DNA of 64,000 bases, from the NCBI GenBank assembly GCA_021399445.1, contig JAJTUQ010000006.1, positions 3,844,001 through 3,908,000 of the forward strand. Reading direction: 5' to 3'. Position 1 is the first letter of the stretch; each line of letters begins with the position of its first letter. Shown here in pieces: positions 22,756 to 34,992 of this stretch. This DNA comes from Xylogone sp. PMI_703 (Eukaryota > Ascomycota > Leotiomycetes). Under the pieces are notes generated by a model. The model had not been told where the DNA came from, searched no databases, and saw only the letters and a program-made list of their open reading frames with translations. The position numbers were made by a program, and so were the translations under genes.

Positions 22756-23956
22756 CCCACTTAATTCGAGGAGTGTTCTTGGTTTTCGTCTAGTGAATAG
22801 ACTCTAATTATACAGCGATGATCTCGTTGTCCGATATGGCGCTACGCGAATGCAGCACGGTAAAGGATCTCCCGTGATATGTAAAGTTATGCTAGTGATC
22901 TTGTGCAAAATACGGTCTCACTGTTGATAACACGTTAAGCGGCATGCCTCCCATGGAATTTCTCGATTCTAACGCGCCAAGTCTGTGTTTTCCGCATTAG
23001 TTATTTCATGGATTATGAGAGTAGACGTGGTATAAATAATTTTAGACCAAGGTCTTGTCGTTGGTGTACATGAACATAAATCCTGTAATTCAACAAAAGC
23101 TGTTTGGCGCAAGATATGTGTTCCGGCCGAAGAGCCGAGCTACTCGGCCGCCGAGGAGCCAATCTCTCCTCACGAGTGCACTATGACCTGAATTACTCAT
23201 TAGAAATAGATCGAGCGTATGCAATTTTATTCATGGGCTATGATCTACCCATGCTTTTTCTTATTGGATTTAGCTGGAATTCTTAAGCCAGAGGTGCACC
23301 GACAACGGATTGAAGAGAATACCAAATCCAAGTTCCATTTTTATTCCAAATTCACCTAGTCGCCTATATTCTAGATTTGAAGATGATCTCGAATAGCGAC
23401 GGAAAATGACAGAGTCTGTCACAATTTGACCGCCGGAGAGGCAACTATTCACAAATAGAGCATCGAATCTCCAGTCCCCCAAAGCTTCTGTGATTATTCG
23501 CAAGCTTCCCCTCAACACGTGCAGTCGCAAAGGCGATAATGTTTAGAAGATATTCATGGCCGAGATATTCTTAAGATTCGTATAAGTAGCTCAGAGGTCA
23601 GGACTTCGGGATCGAGACGAGGACATAGGGAGAATCATAGCCACCAAGGAGCTTCCCAGAGCTGTCTTTTCTGCTTGCGACTTGAGATGTGCGAGAAATA
23701 ACGCGCGAGAAATGTGCGTACTGCTTATTAGATGTATAATTATTATGTAGGAGGAAGGACTGCCACACAAGCCACAGTGCAGGGCCACAATGCGCCATGC
23801 CCGGTTAGGACTTATTGTGGCGTCCGCGGGTCAGCTAAGCTTGTTGAGGAAGGTGGCGCCGCGGCGGCGGGTGCGGCGGTGTCCAGTCTTCCTCCTCACC
23901 ATTTCAGATGTGAATATTGGAGGATCAAATATACGATAGACCCTACATGGCGAATC
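22756..23956. other. Intergenic region between transporter and regulator genes
   Basis: This 1.2-kb divergent promoter region lies between the TDT transporter and the Zn2Cys6 regulator. A palindromic GC-rich stretch (tcggccgaagagccgagctactcggccgccgagga, in pieces TCGGCCG/CGGCCG) occurs at about 23124-23160. It contains inverted CGG triplets of the kind bound by zinc-cluster proteins. No gene is called. Confidence 0.4.
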
Positions 23957-26342
23957 ATGAAGCGTAATCACGAAGGAGGCCCGGCCATGATGGTCCATAG
24001 GTGGAATCGACTGCCTTTATCTTGCGCTTCCTGTAGAGAGAAGAAGCGCCGATGCGATCGCAACCAGCCCTGCTCGAACTGTACCTTGAGGAACATTCAG
24101 TGCGAATACACAACGCACAGAGTTTCTGATGAGTCCGTTGAAGCTCCTATTTCAGCCGTACCGTCTGTTGATGCAGTCCAATACCCGAACACTCCTGTGA
24201 CTATTTCACGGACTCCTCCTCGACACGTGCAGTCACTTCCTCCTATATTGTGAAGATCCCACTACTTTTTGTTGACGCCTGCGTAAAGATGGCCATATTT
24301 ACTAACGATTGGTATATCTGACCCGAAGTAATGCGGAAGAGGTCTTGCAACGACTCCACAGCTTGGAAGAAGCCGTCTTTGATAAGCCACGCCAGGCCAC
24401 CCGAGAACTAGGGGCTGAGTCTTCAAACGTAAGCATGCTGTTAATTTTCGAATCTTATCTGCTTCGAGATAACATTGAGTGGTATTGATGGAGATTGTTA
24501 TTATTCCTAGCTGGGAGATGCTGTTAGACTGCGGTTTACTCCCTTCCGCTCCTGCCTTTCTTCTAGCTTACCGATCGGGGATTCTCTTAGCACGATACCC
24601 GTAGCCAGATATCTTCCCCCGGTTGGAGAGGCAAGAGAGCTGTTCAAACATTTTTCTCTCACTTTACAGCCGATGTATGGAGTACTTCATATTCCCTCCA
24701 CCCGAGAGATGATGGAGCAGACCTATGAACAGATAAACCAGGGTTCAAAACTTGAAATGTCCAACCTGCTCTTGTTGTTGAGCGTGTTTGCGGGCTCAGC
24801 TCTTGCACCAAATCCTCAGCTGCTTCGGATCCTAGGAGTTACTCAATCGGAGGCAGTAGAGGTCTCCAATATATATACTCGTCTAGCCATGTTTGTCCTC
24901 GATGATCCGCAGTGCATGACCCCTTCCACGGTTGCTCTGGCAGCTTTAGAAACATTGAATCATGTCATTACTAGTTCCGAGGGCCCTATAAGAAAAGTTC
25001 CTATCATCCAAGCACGCCGATTTCAAATGATACGAGCAATGCAAATTCGGGCACTTGATTCTCTTAAGAATATCGAAGAAAGAAGAAATAAAGGGTGCAA
25101 TCATATTGAAGTCGAGGTCCAAAGACGGATTTGGTGGAACATGGTCTCATCCGATTGGTAATATACAATATAACCGCTATTACAATATTTGACATCATTA
25201 CTAATAGTGATAGGCTAACTTCATTCGCGGGCGGCCCTTTTGATGGTACCTACGTATTCCACCCCAGTCAGATGAAAGTTGATTATCCAAGCAACGTTGA
25301 CGATGAATTCGTCACCCAGGATGGGATTCTACGTGAATTTCCACTATCTACACCAACTTCAATGTGTGGCTTTGTTCATCGTATCAAACTAGCGGACATT
25401 TGTCGGGAGATTGTTGATTCTATGCCTTCAGTCTTTCTTGAGTCTAATGAACCTGACTATGAGACAATCTTAGCGTTTGATAAGAAGCTTCAAAACTACC
25501 TCAAGGACCTTCCGGTGTTTTTCAAACTTGATCCTGTCAGTATACAGCAGAGTGAACCTATTTGCAAAGAGAGACCTATTATTCCATTCAAGCGACTCAA
25601 CGTGCACTTCAGTGTTCATACCCGCCTGTGCCAACTTCATCGACCTTATCATCTCAAAGGAATGACTAATCTAAAATATGCCTATTCACACATGATGTGT
25701 GTCCACTCCGCACAAACTGTGCTAGAATTGCGGCGCTCAATGGAGGATGTGGCAATGCAAGCTGGGGTGAAACCCGCTCGTTACTGGCGGATCATGCAGC
25801 ATGTTTTTATAGCAGCTCTCCTTTTGGCAACAGATCTCTCTTTCAATCCGAACGGACCAGGCGCCGAATCTAGGAGAGCCCAGGTACTTACAGCTTATGA
25901 GACTCTTGAAAGATCAGACAAAGAGCCAGGAGCCCGCATGGAAGGACTTCGAACAAATATGCAAACACTTATGATAGCACTCCAAAAACATCGATCGGAA
26001 GCAACTCCTGCTCAACTAGAATCCACACCACTGGTAAATTACCACTCATATGATCAGACCCTTGAAGCATTATCTACGATACAGCCCTCGGAAAAATCCA
26101 ATAAATCCTTAGCTGGCAATAATGTGGAAATAACAGACAATATAACATCTAGTGATGCCAGTCAAAGCTTAGACAAGAACTTTACGGAACACAACAACTT
26201 CAATTACGAGTTAAGGGCAGAAGACGGAAATTGGGATAGTTTATGGTCAGAGTTTCTGACCGTTGCGCCTGACTTAGATATTCCGCAGTGGAATTCATTG
26301 TTACAAGATATGGATAGCTACTTGAACCAGGATATTAACTGA
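23957..26342 (+). CDS. Zn2Cys6 transcription factor, putative cluster regulator
   Basis: Four exons (23957-24249, 24329-24428, 24511-25157, 25214-26342) give 722 residues. The zinc cluster is at about residues 22-50: CASCREKKRRC followed by QPCSNCTLRNIQC (CxxC-x6-C-x5-CxxC-x6-C). A short coiled-coil segment (EEVLQRLHSLEEAVF) follows across intron 1, and a fungal transcription-factor domain starts at about residue 170 (ELFKHFSLTLQPMYGVLHIPS, VQRRIWWNMVSSDW). The C-terminal 120 residues are acidic and polar, consistent with an activation region. An in-frame upstream extension exists from 23732, but its Gly/Ala-rich sequence looks non-coding, so I chose the ATG at 23957. It lies within the candidate biosynthetic cluster and may be its local activator. 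Confidence 0.9.
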
Positions 26343-26588
26343 TGATTATACTTCAATTTTACCATTATGAGGATTGCGGACATCACCAATCTATAGGTAG
26401 AATAATGACTATATTAGCGGCAAATTTATAGTACTCAATAATTAGGAATATTCTCGTCAATCTAGTCCTGTGTAAAATGTTCCTGGTGAGTAGTTTCATG
26501 ATTTTTATGCATCAGAACATTGCCCTCTTCCAAAATATGCATATGAAGAGCCTAGATCGTCTTGCTGTCCAACAAGATGATCTATCGC

Positions 26589-27920
26589 CTAGAGTTGGAC
26601 TTCATCAATGTCATAAACTAGATGTTTCTGTCTATATCCCCACTTGTTGAGGCCTAGAGCTCCAGAAATCCAAAAAGCCGACCGGATCATGGTTTCTTTG
26701 AATAGTAAACCTCGGGGTCCACTTTTCTTTCGAACTTGTGCGTTACGTGCCGAAAGTTTGTAGATTTCCTCAACACGTGGCCTCCTGATCTCGTCGAATC
26801 TCTGGTAGATCTCACTCAGATTCCTAGACGGATCTTCCAGTAGTCGCGAAAGCAAGAATGCATCTTCAAGTGCCATGGACACACCTTGGCCTGCATGAGG
26901 TTGCATTGCATGAGCGGCATCTCCAAGGAGTATACACCGGCCTTTAAACCAAGCTCCTCCAAGAGGTAGTCTGTAGATGGGATAAAACTTAATGACATCG
27001 GACTTGTCGACAATCTGGTTTATTGTGGTAGCCCATTCACCATGGGCATTTCTCAAAATCTTCTTCATATTTTCTTTAAAACCCTCTACTTCTTCTTTAC
27101 GTCGTACTTCCCAGCCATCTCTGTTATCTTGAGTGTTAGGCAGCGGAACTTCCTGAGAGAATCCCCAGCTAACCTCATCATTGGCTGCAGTACATATCGT
27201 GACCATGAGCATTCCTTCCTCCGTAAAGGTTGTATTCAATCCAGAAAGCTGAGTTGCTGCAACTACGGCTGTTTGAGAAGGTAACCTGGACATGGGAACA
27301 ATCGAGCCGAGTCCTGAGAACCCGGAGTACTCGGGAGCTAGACCTGGATCAATATACAGTCGTCTTACAGAAGAATGTATGCCATCACATCCTAAAAGAA
27401 TGTCTGCTGTATCAGAGGTACCATCAGAAAATGTCACCGTTATTCCTTTCTCATTGTCGTCGATGGAGATGAGTCTCTTGTTGAATTGGATAGGTATCTT
27501 GGCGTCAGACGCCGCCTCCAACAGAACATCCATCAAATCTGTCCGTTTAATACGCATGTAGCCAAACCCAGTCTGTGCACGAGCGTAAGCCACACTGTCA
27601 TCCTCTTTGGCTACGATGTCTCCCTGCATTGACCGGATGATCAAGCCGCTGCGGCTGTTCCCTCGTGCTTCGAGTGGTTCGAAGAGGTTCAAACGGTGAA
27701 GCAGTTGTAAGCCATTAGATAAAATTGCAATTGCACCGCCCAGCGTTGTTGGCTCTTGACGTAGCTCATAAATGCTACATTTGATGTTCGTGGTTTGCTG
27801 CAGGCGCAGAGCCGTCGATAGACCGGCCGGACCACCGCCGATGATAATTGCCTATCGTCCAGTTAGGTGAGGTAAGACAACGAACACTGCAAAAATATCT
27901 ACCTTTCGAAATTCACTCAT
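26589..27920 (-). CDS. FAD-dependent monooxygenase (salicylate-hydroxylase-like)
   Basis: Two exons encode 426 residues: an 18-base first exon (27903-27920, MSEFRK) and 26589-27851. This is a group A flavoprotein monooxygenase that hydroxylates aromatic or polyketide-like substrates with NAD(P)H and O2. The three FAD/NADPH motifs are present: the dinucleotide fold IIIGGGPAGLSTALRL starting at residue 8, the DG motif LLGCDGIHSSVRR, and the GD motif RCILLGDAAHAMQPHAGQG. No N-terminal signal or membrane segment is seen, though some hydrophobicity occurs near the C-terminus. It is 385 bases from, and on the same strand as, the A-T-R reductase. The two may act in one pathway, for example hydroxylation followed by or preceding acid reduction. 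Confidence 0.93.
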
Positions 27921-28305
27921 AACTGATGCTTTTGGAAAATAATCTCAAGATATGCTAAATGTAAGTGTGCATCATCCATTTTGATCCTCGATCTATCAAC
28001 TATATATACAAGAGAAGCTCGAGAGGCGGTCCGCGGGTCGTGGAGTTTCTTGCCATATATGGTTAGTTTGTCCGCGGCGGATGTTCACAGACCACTCAAG
28101 CCACAGTACTTCTCCAGACAACAACAGATAGTAGGGCTCTTCCGATCGCTCCATATTAAACATAGCATAATTTCCCAGGAGCATACCTCATAGTTATAGT
28201 GTTGATGAAATACCGAAAAATAAAGATCCGGATCTGAATTTAAATGAAGATATGAGTTATCCTAAGGTCTGAAACTAAATAACTCCCGAGTCTTTGCTTT
28301 ACATC
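27921..28305. other. Spacer between monooxygenase and A-T-R gene
   Basis: This 385-base spacer contains the 3' end region of the A-T-R gene and the promoter of the monooxygenase (same strand). No gene is seen. Confidence 0.4.
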
Positions 28306-31300
28306 TTATATCCAGTCTTTGATCCATCTTTCCATCCATTCTGGCTCGAGTCCTTTCAAACTCCTCAGTTTGTTGCTACTCTCTGCTGCCATTTTCCCGT
28401 CCACAACGGGCATCCCTTCTAGCATTAGACCCTCGAAAGTAGACAGTAATTTAATGGCTGGGTTCACTTCTACCATCCTTTCTAGATCCAATGTCGTATC
28501 AGTCTTACTGGCTTCCTCTCGAACTCGTTCAATCCAATTTACCAGTGGCACTGTTGTGATGTTGTGTGGTTGCCCTTCGACAAAATGTCCTTGACTGAGA
28601 GCATTAGCAATTACTGCTTTCAAAACGTTCCAAGTTGTCGGCCGAGGATTGCACGGGTGTAAAACTATTGCACCATCTGTGTGAAGATCTCCCTTTTTCA
28701 TCAAGATAAAATCAACAAGAGTATTGGCAAGACAATCAATTGGTACCCAGTCGATGATATCCTCGCCCTTCCCAAGAGAATCTGGCAACATCCCCAGATA
28801 CCTCGAGCTGATTATCATGCTCGGAAACCATTCCGACTTGTTCCAGAAGCCAGGTGCATAGGCGGGTCCCGTAACTTGGCCCACCCGTGCAATGAGGATG
28901 TTTGCGCGGGAAGATATACTACCAGCGTAATCGAGTAATCTTTCACTTATATACTTGCTCTCCCCGTACCCCATTGGTAGCGCCGCCAGAGGGTCTGTGA
29001 TTATGGTTTCTGGAATAGGTTTTATGGGATATGCTGAGATAGAAGTGATGGAAGATATAAATAGCATAGTACATGCGTATTTTGCCGATGCTGATAGCCT
29101 GAGCAAATTCACGATGCCTTTGAGGTGTGGTTCAAATGTGGAGAGAGATAGATTGAAGTTGACGGGCCAGGCGTTGTGAATTATTCCAGTAACACTGGAT
29201 TGAATCCTGCTATATACTACTGGTTCAAGGCCCAGGAATTCATCCCATAAGCTGGTGGTCAAGAAGGTGACACGTCCGGAAGGGAAGCTGTTGGGTAGGC
29301 CACGTGCTTTGTTCCGCTTCAGTTGAAGTGAATGGGAATCTCGTCCTCGGTTCAGACAGTAGATATGGGATATTCCTGGTGTCTCTAGGAGGACCTGCAA
29401 AATATAACTTCCAATGGCGCCAGTTGATCCTGTAAGAAGGATAACCTGGTCATTTATGTCGGCTGGGAAAGGATCCGTCCTTGATTTTATATTTTCCGAA
29501 CCAAAAGTGTTGTCGAGAATGGCTTTATACTTAGTCAGAGTAGCCTCCATGGTCTGTATCCTATTGTCCCGTACTAGTTCCTTGGAGGTATCATCTCTGG
29601 TTGACAGTCCAATGACAGCATTGGCAAGTGATGTGATGGAAGGATTAGCATATACTGTACTAATCTCAAAGTCTGGAACCGCAAGTGATGTTTTCAAACT
29701 CCGCGTAAACTGGAGTGCTTGAAGTGAATCCATGCCAGATAAGAAAAAATTCTCGTCGTTAGTAAAACCGTTCGATCCTGTGATCTCTACCAGCGTATCC
29801 GATATCAAGGACGAAAGAGCTTTGAAGTCTCGGATTTCTACTACTGGTCCGTTGACATGTAACGTTGTGGTTTTGTCTGCGTCTGCGTAAAGATTGTCAA
29901 TCTCCGTCTCATACAACTGTAACGTGGGCTTTCGTTGAATAGTTCCTTTACCAGCTCGTTGCATAGGTTTCTGGGGGCTAGTAAAGAGGATGTGGGATTT
30001 TTTGATCTGGGCGTGATGAGGACATTCTTTATTAGCCTCCTGAATTATAGGCCATAAGTCTTCAATTATCTCTGCTTTTTGAATGGTTGATAGCTCTTCA
30101 TCAGTCACAAGTTCAACAAGGAGGGCCGCTTGGAACCTCAAAGTTCCCATTACAAGAACTGAGCGGACTTTAGGATGGCGAGATATAGTCTCCTCCATAG
30201 AAATAGGATTTGTCTTCTCACCAGTGAGAAACACTATGATGTCGTCTCCTCTTCCTCTGTAGCCCCAAAGACCTGGTTTTGTAGGATGTGGAGTATATAG
30301 ATCCCCAGTCCGATACTCGTCACGCTCTGGAAATACCTTGAATACAGATTGCTCTCTATCGGGGTCTGTATGCCGTACTACAACTGCTTCATACTCATCA
30401 TCAGAGACTTTCTGAAGGCTCACTCCTGCTGCTAACGGAAATCTGAGATAATTCCAGTCTTCTGCAGGCCAACGCTCCGCAGGGTAAACCATAGGGAATA
30501 GGCCAGTTTCCGTGGTGCCCATCATCGAGAAGAACTTCATCTTTTTGGAGATTGTGTCTCCCACCTCTTGACCAACATTACCTCCTGAATAAAACATTGA
30601 TGGGAGGTTTTGAGAGAGAAAGTCCAGGAGGTCAGGTTTCTTGAAGATCTCTTCGGCCATTAAAGGTGCAATTGCTGCGCAGTCTGCTTTAGTATACTTG
30701 AGTCCATCGGCCATTACTTGTGCAGATGGGATAACGCCCGAAGGTGGGAATATCACCGTAGTTTCTCCTAAAATTGTGCCCAGTACAGAACCAAACATGG
30801 AGGCTGCCTAGCTCAAATTAGGATATTGGAAGATATATATGAAGTAGACAGGAGATGATTTATCCGAGAGCATACGTACATGAAAGGGTGGAAACATGAA
30901 GAATAATCGACCAGGACACCAAAGACTATGCGTATTGACATAGCCTGGCTGTTCTTCTACTCTGAGCCATTGAAGCCAGCTTCCAGCAAATTCCTGTGGC
31001 CAGATGATGGGTTTAGGGAGGCCAGTAGTTCCAGATGTATGTAAAACTATAAGCGGATCTCGTCTGGCCTCTTCGAATGTTTTATTATAAGGATAATTGG
31101 GGTATTTGTTAGTGAGAAGTTCTTCAACTGTTGGGATTTCAAGGATGCGAACATTGCAGGAGTCTGCAATTGCTGCGACCGCTTGGGGTCTTGGATTTGG
31201 CGTAACGAGAATATTGCAATTAAGGAGCTTGAAGAGGTTTGTATGTGCTGGTATGCTATTTCGAGGAGATGTAAACAAGACCTGGGGTATATCTTCTCAG

Positions 31301-31645
31301 AAAAGTGCTAGCCAAGAGTTAATAGTCATTGCGAGAGCAGCGAACCTTGTATCCAGCTTTGATAGCACCAAAAAGCAATGCATTATATCTAATATCGAGA
31401 GTCCCTATGTATGCTAGAGTATCAAAACTCTGACTAGGGCCAATTGTATCATGTAACCACCAAGCCAATCCATTAATAGCATTTGCGAATGCTGCGTATG
31501 TGATCTTTCGAAACCCTTTCTCATAGCCGGTCGACGAGATCGGGTATTCTGCATATACCATCTCAGGATTTTCTTTGGCTCGTTCATCTATGACCTGATT
31601 GAGTAACACCTTTCTTCTTGTCGGATATTCTGATGAGTGTGCCAT
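28306..31645 (-). CDS. NRPS-like A-T-R enzyme (carboxylic acid reductase type)
   Basis: Three exons (31346-31645, 30880-31281, 28306-30807) encode 1067 residues. Domain order is adenylation (about 20-510), thiolation (about 570-640) and thioester reductase (about 690-1065). There is no condensation domain. Adenylation motifs are HTSGTTGLPKPI, GTTETGLFP, YRTGDLY and the C-terminal lysine loop GKGTIQRK. The phosphopantetheine serine lies in FLSGMDSLQALQF. The reductase has VILLTGSTGAIGSYILQVLL and the catalytic YGESK (YxxxK). This architecture activates a carboxylic acid, tethers it and releases it as an aldehyde with NADPH. Fungal relatives act on aryl acids or on aminoadipate; the lack of an amino-acid-type N-terminal domain favours an aryl or aliphatic acid here. 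It is adjacent to a FAD monooxygenase on the same strand. Confidence 0.95.
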
Positions 31646-32042
31646 TATGCCCTCTATTCTTCCAAATTAGTTTGAAAACTATGTAGTATTCTCTCTGCTT
31701 ATAATATGGAGTAGAGTGAAGCATAAGCTCATATGTAAAATAGGAGGGAGGTCTGAAATTAAACATTATTAGCTCTTAAGTAGGCAAAACTCCTTAAGAG
31801 CTATAAATTACTATACCTGAAAACCCTACCCAATCAGATAATAAACAAGATCTAAGAGCTAAGGGACCTTTCGAAATGGTGGCCTTATGTGAAGTAAGTA
31901 GCTGAATTTAGCAGGTGCTTCAATGGTGTCGCAAATCAGAGCCTCATTAAGATACTTTCAGCTCACAGCAAATACGCCATGCAGCTTTCGCGTCTAAATA
32001 GCCTACCTATGAGGGCCCCCGCATAACTGCAGTTAACTATAT
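31646..32042. other. Intergenic, A-T-R promoter
   Basis: This 400-base AT-rich region upstream of the A-T-R start codon contains no visible gene. Confidence 0.4.
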
Positions 32043-32312
32043 TCAGCTACAAAGTGGCAGCCACCAACGGTCAGGCACCTGTTTGATTCGATCATGGGAT
32101 TCCTTGAGATGTTCATTCAATGCAACCCAAGCGTCGACTTGAAAGAGTTCATAAAATTTTTCATTCACTGGGTATCCACCCTTGGTGCGTGCAAGAAGGC
32201 CATCAGGATAGTAATAAGCGTAATCACTTTCGGACTTGAAAACTGCGTATGCTCTCTCCAGATTCACAAGTAGGGTCACATACGAGCGATAATTTTCTTG
32301 AATCCAGTCCAT
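32043..32312 (-). CDS. Hypothetical protein, probably a 3' exon or relic
   Basis: An open frame of 89 codons (MDWIQENYRS… to WWLPLCS) has coding-like composition: charged, tyrosine-rich and ending with a tryptophan pair. The same frame is open for 16 further codons upstream (to about 32360), with no ATG before a stop. This suggests that the segment is the last exon of a longer gene or a truncated remnant. A frame at 32224-32478 in another phase could contribute upstream exons, but I found no convincing join. No family is recognised. Confidence 0.35.
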   Translation of the reverse strand: MDWIQENYRSYVTLLVNLERAYAVFKSESDYAYYYPDGLLARTKGGYPVNEKFYELFQVDAWVALNEHLKESHDRIKQVPDRWWLPLCS

Positions 32313-32896
32313 CTCTGACTGAAAAAGCTGGTACTGGCCTTGTTCTCCTCCTTGCTGCGTTGGTAATCACTATTTGTGGTAAGAGATATGGAGCTACACT
32401 CCGGCAGATGTATTCCATTGTGTTGGGAAATTGTATCTCAGACGAACTCGCTGTAAAGCTTCTGATAGACATGATCAAACTGAGTATCCAAGACGTCGCA
32501 AGTTATATACATCTTTCCCTACTGTTGGCCCGCAAGATAAATTATTATTCATTCATGGATGACAACCAAGAGTTTATATCGAAGACCTTGTAACGAACTT
32601 GTCAACATTCATGCCTCTTAAGCACTTCATCATATTTTATTCTATCAACTTGTAACATCCGAACACCTGTACATAATAATTCATATATATACTACTACAG
32701 CTCATGATTAAATCGTTGTATCATTAGAATCTGAGATTAATCTAGTTTCACTTTCAAGTGTCTAGTAACGTTGTAAAAATTTGTGTATACATTGTATTTC
32801 TTTCTAGGGTATTACATATATTTAGAAGAAAGAGAATTATTTATTGTTATTCATGATTTAGGTCAGAGTTTGGAATGCGAAGAGCACATCCGAATC

Positions 32897-33245
32897 TTAA
32901 TGAGTTTTCTTCTGCTTTGCTGCTGGAGACCGTTGTTGGTAGGCTGTGTAAAGGACAAACGCTATCGCAAGACCTCCGATCACTAAAATGTTACCTGTTT
33001 AACGGGTTAGTATATCAGAGTGAGAGTAAAACGGAGCTATTAAGTTCAAAGAGCGAATACATACTCAACAAGAACTTGGCTAGACCTTCAAATGTTTGTG
33101 CAAGTCCCGAGATAGCACCCCATAGTGCGGCGAAGACGGCCTGGAAAGTACCAAGAACAGTGTTGATGAGAGTTTGGAATACCGCAACGATGGTTTGGAT
33201 GATGGAAGAGACGAGGGATGTAAGTGAGCCGATGATAGTTGGCAT
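32897..33245 (-). CDS. Small hydrophobic membrane protein, 92 aa
   Basis: Two exons (33065-33245 and 32897-32994) join in phase 1 across a 70-base intron with a ATACTAAC branch site. Exon 1 encodes a continuous amphipathic/hydrophobic stretch (MPTIIGSLTSLVSSIIQTI… AVFAALWGAISGLAQTFEGL). Exon 2 adds a second membrane helix (NILVIGGLAIAFVLYTAY) and a basic tail (QQRSPAAKQKKTH). The intron and the helix-then-basic-tail pattern support a real gene. Similar tiny two-helix proteins occur in filamentous fungi, but I know no assigned function. Confidence 0.7.
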
Positions 33246-33752
33246 GGTTGAACTGATGCGCTTGCTTTTGTTGGTATAGTTGGTATAGACTTAAGGTAAT
33301 TCGACGAGTTCGATAACAGTATTCCTTTTCAGAATTTGACTCCTGCGACGTCGTTGGATTTAATATGGGTTGATGAAGAGACGATAGAGAGTGGCGCTTC
33401 ATCCTTGTTTCCATTGTAACAGGTTTGGCATCGATGCCGTCATTCACTCGATCCCCGTTACGTCAATCAAAGCCTGGTCACGCGACAATAACAACTTCAT
33501 ACAAGGTTTTATTCAGTCTTTTCCCTCTTTTCTGGTAAAAATATATATACGTATATATACTTATCTTTGGTTCTAATTATTTTGTTACTGCTAATCTATT
33601 CTACAGTAGGTGTAAATCCGGTGGAAATCCGTTAATTAAATGTGAAAACCTCCGATAAAATAAGTAGCATGATTCTTATGATACACTAGAACAATTTAAC
33701 TTACTACATCTTAAAATAACTCAAATAAGTTTTGGTACTTCAAAATGGTCAC

Positions 33753-34445
33753 CTATTCTGGTCGATTTTCCAGAATATTCCTGGCGCCTCTCCATGTTAT
33801 AATCTCTTGCTCACTCAACTCCCTCAACTTGTTTACTGCAGGCACTTTCCCCGTCACCGCGCCCTGAGCCATATCAGCAGCTCTACTCAGTACATTCTTC
33901 CTCGTAATGGCGTACGTTGCCGACTTCGTCTCAACCTTGATGAGGCCAACGCGTGGATCCTCTGGTCCTCCGTCATGCGTTCCATCGCCGAGGTCACCCA
34001 GCCACGCTTTGATCGCAGGGGAATAGTATTTTTTGACGGCGGCTCGATCCGTAATGACGGTGGCGATACCAGATATTGAGGCCCACTCCCCAGAGCTATT
34101 GAGGAAAGAAACATTAACATGCTTATCCGATTCAATATCATCGGTCTTTCCAGATTCGGTATTTGTGTGAAAGATCAGGTCGATACCGCCGGATTCCTGG
34201 GCCAGACTTGTTTAGCTGCTCTGCCCATATCGGAACGGGCCTAGACATACCTTATCAGCCAAAGCCATACACCTTGAGTAGAGTGAGCCAGTTGACTCAT
34301 GGCGGGTGGTCATCATGCCAAATTTGCATGCCGTTATGAACTCGCTGAGACCCTCGATCTTTTCCTGGATAGAAACCTGATCCAAATTCTTCTCTTTGTA
34401 AGGGTCCTGCGGCTTGTCGCCGGTATCAGTGTTTGAGAAGGACAT
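33753..34445 (-). CDS. BLI-3-like pyridoxamine-phosphate-oxidase-fold protein
   Basis: Two exons (34251-34445, 33753-34196; intron with GCTAAAC branch) encode 212 residues. The protein belongs to the general-stress-protein-26/PNPOx-like family with a split-barrel flavin-nucleotide fold. In fungi it includes the blue-light-inducible BLI-3 of Neurospora. Recognisable blocks are FGMMTTRHE, SRCMAL, GGIDLIFHTNTESGKTDDI, NVSFLNSSGEWASISG, KYYSPAIKAWLGDLGDG and DPRVGLIKVE. The fold binds FMN or FAD; the reaction is unknown. It is divergent from the ADH gene at 35530, and the shared region has two CRE sites, which suggests light or stress control. Confidence 0.93.
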
Positions 34446-34984
34446 CTTAGTCTGCTACTATCTGTTGTTTCTCGTAATATCTCTCAGTGCTTGTTACTAA
34501 TAAAGGGGTTCGACAGTTGTATTCCAGTGAGCTAATAGACAGTGTAATGTGGGAGCAATATTGTTATATACACCTGTGTGCTTACACATAGTAATGTCAC
34601 GACACCGGGGGTTAGTTCTGGAGCTCTTATATATCAATACCGTTGACATCGCTTGTGCATTCCCTACGTCACCAGTTCAATATCGGACGCCAAATCAAAA
34701 CCAATTATTAGCAGTTGTAAGGCAGAATTCACGGCCCTAGGCTTCAGATGTGGGTAAAGTTCTGTGGTGATTATACTGAATCATTTAAGCTGGATAGTTA
34801 ATATTATTATGGGATTCCCATCGTGAGAAACTCGCGTTACAGTATTGCGCACCGGAACCAAAGACGGCAAAGTCAGTAATCACGGTGACACCGGGCATAA
34901 ATCATGAAATCGTAAATTCCAGTGATGTATACCAACTATGTTTACTTGTAATTATCTATCACAGTACTCTACCTGGGCGGGAAA

Positions 34985-34992
34985 TGACGTCA
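34985..34992. promoter_or_regulatory. CRE/ATF site TGACGTCA
   Basis: This is a perfect 8-base cAMP-response-element palindrome. bZIP factors of the AtfA/Atf1 class bind this sequence in fungi. It lies about 540 bases from each of the two flanking start codons. Confidence 0.55.
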
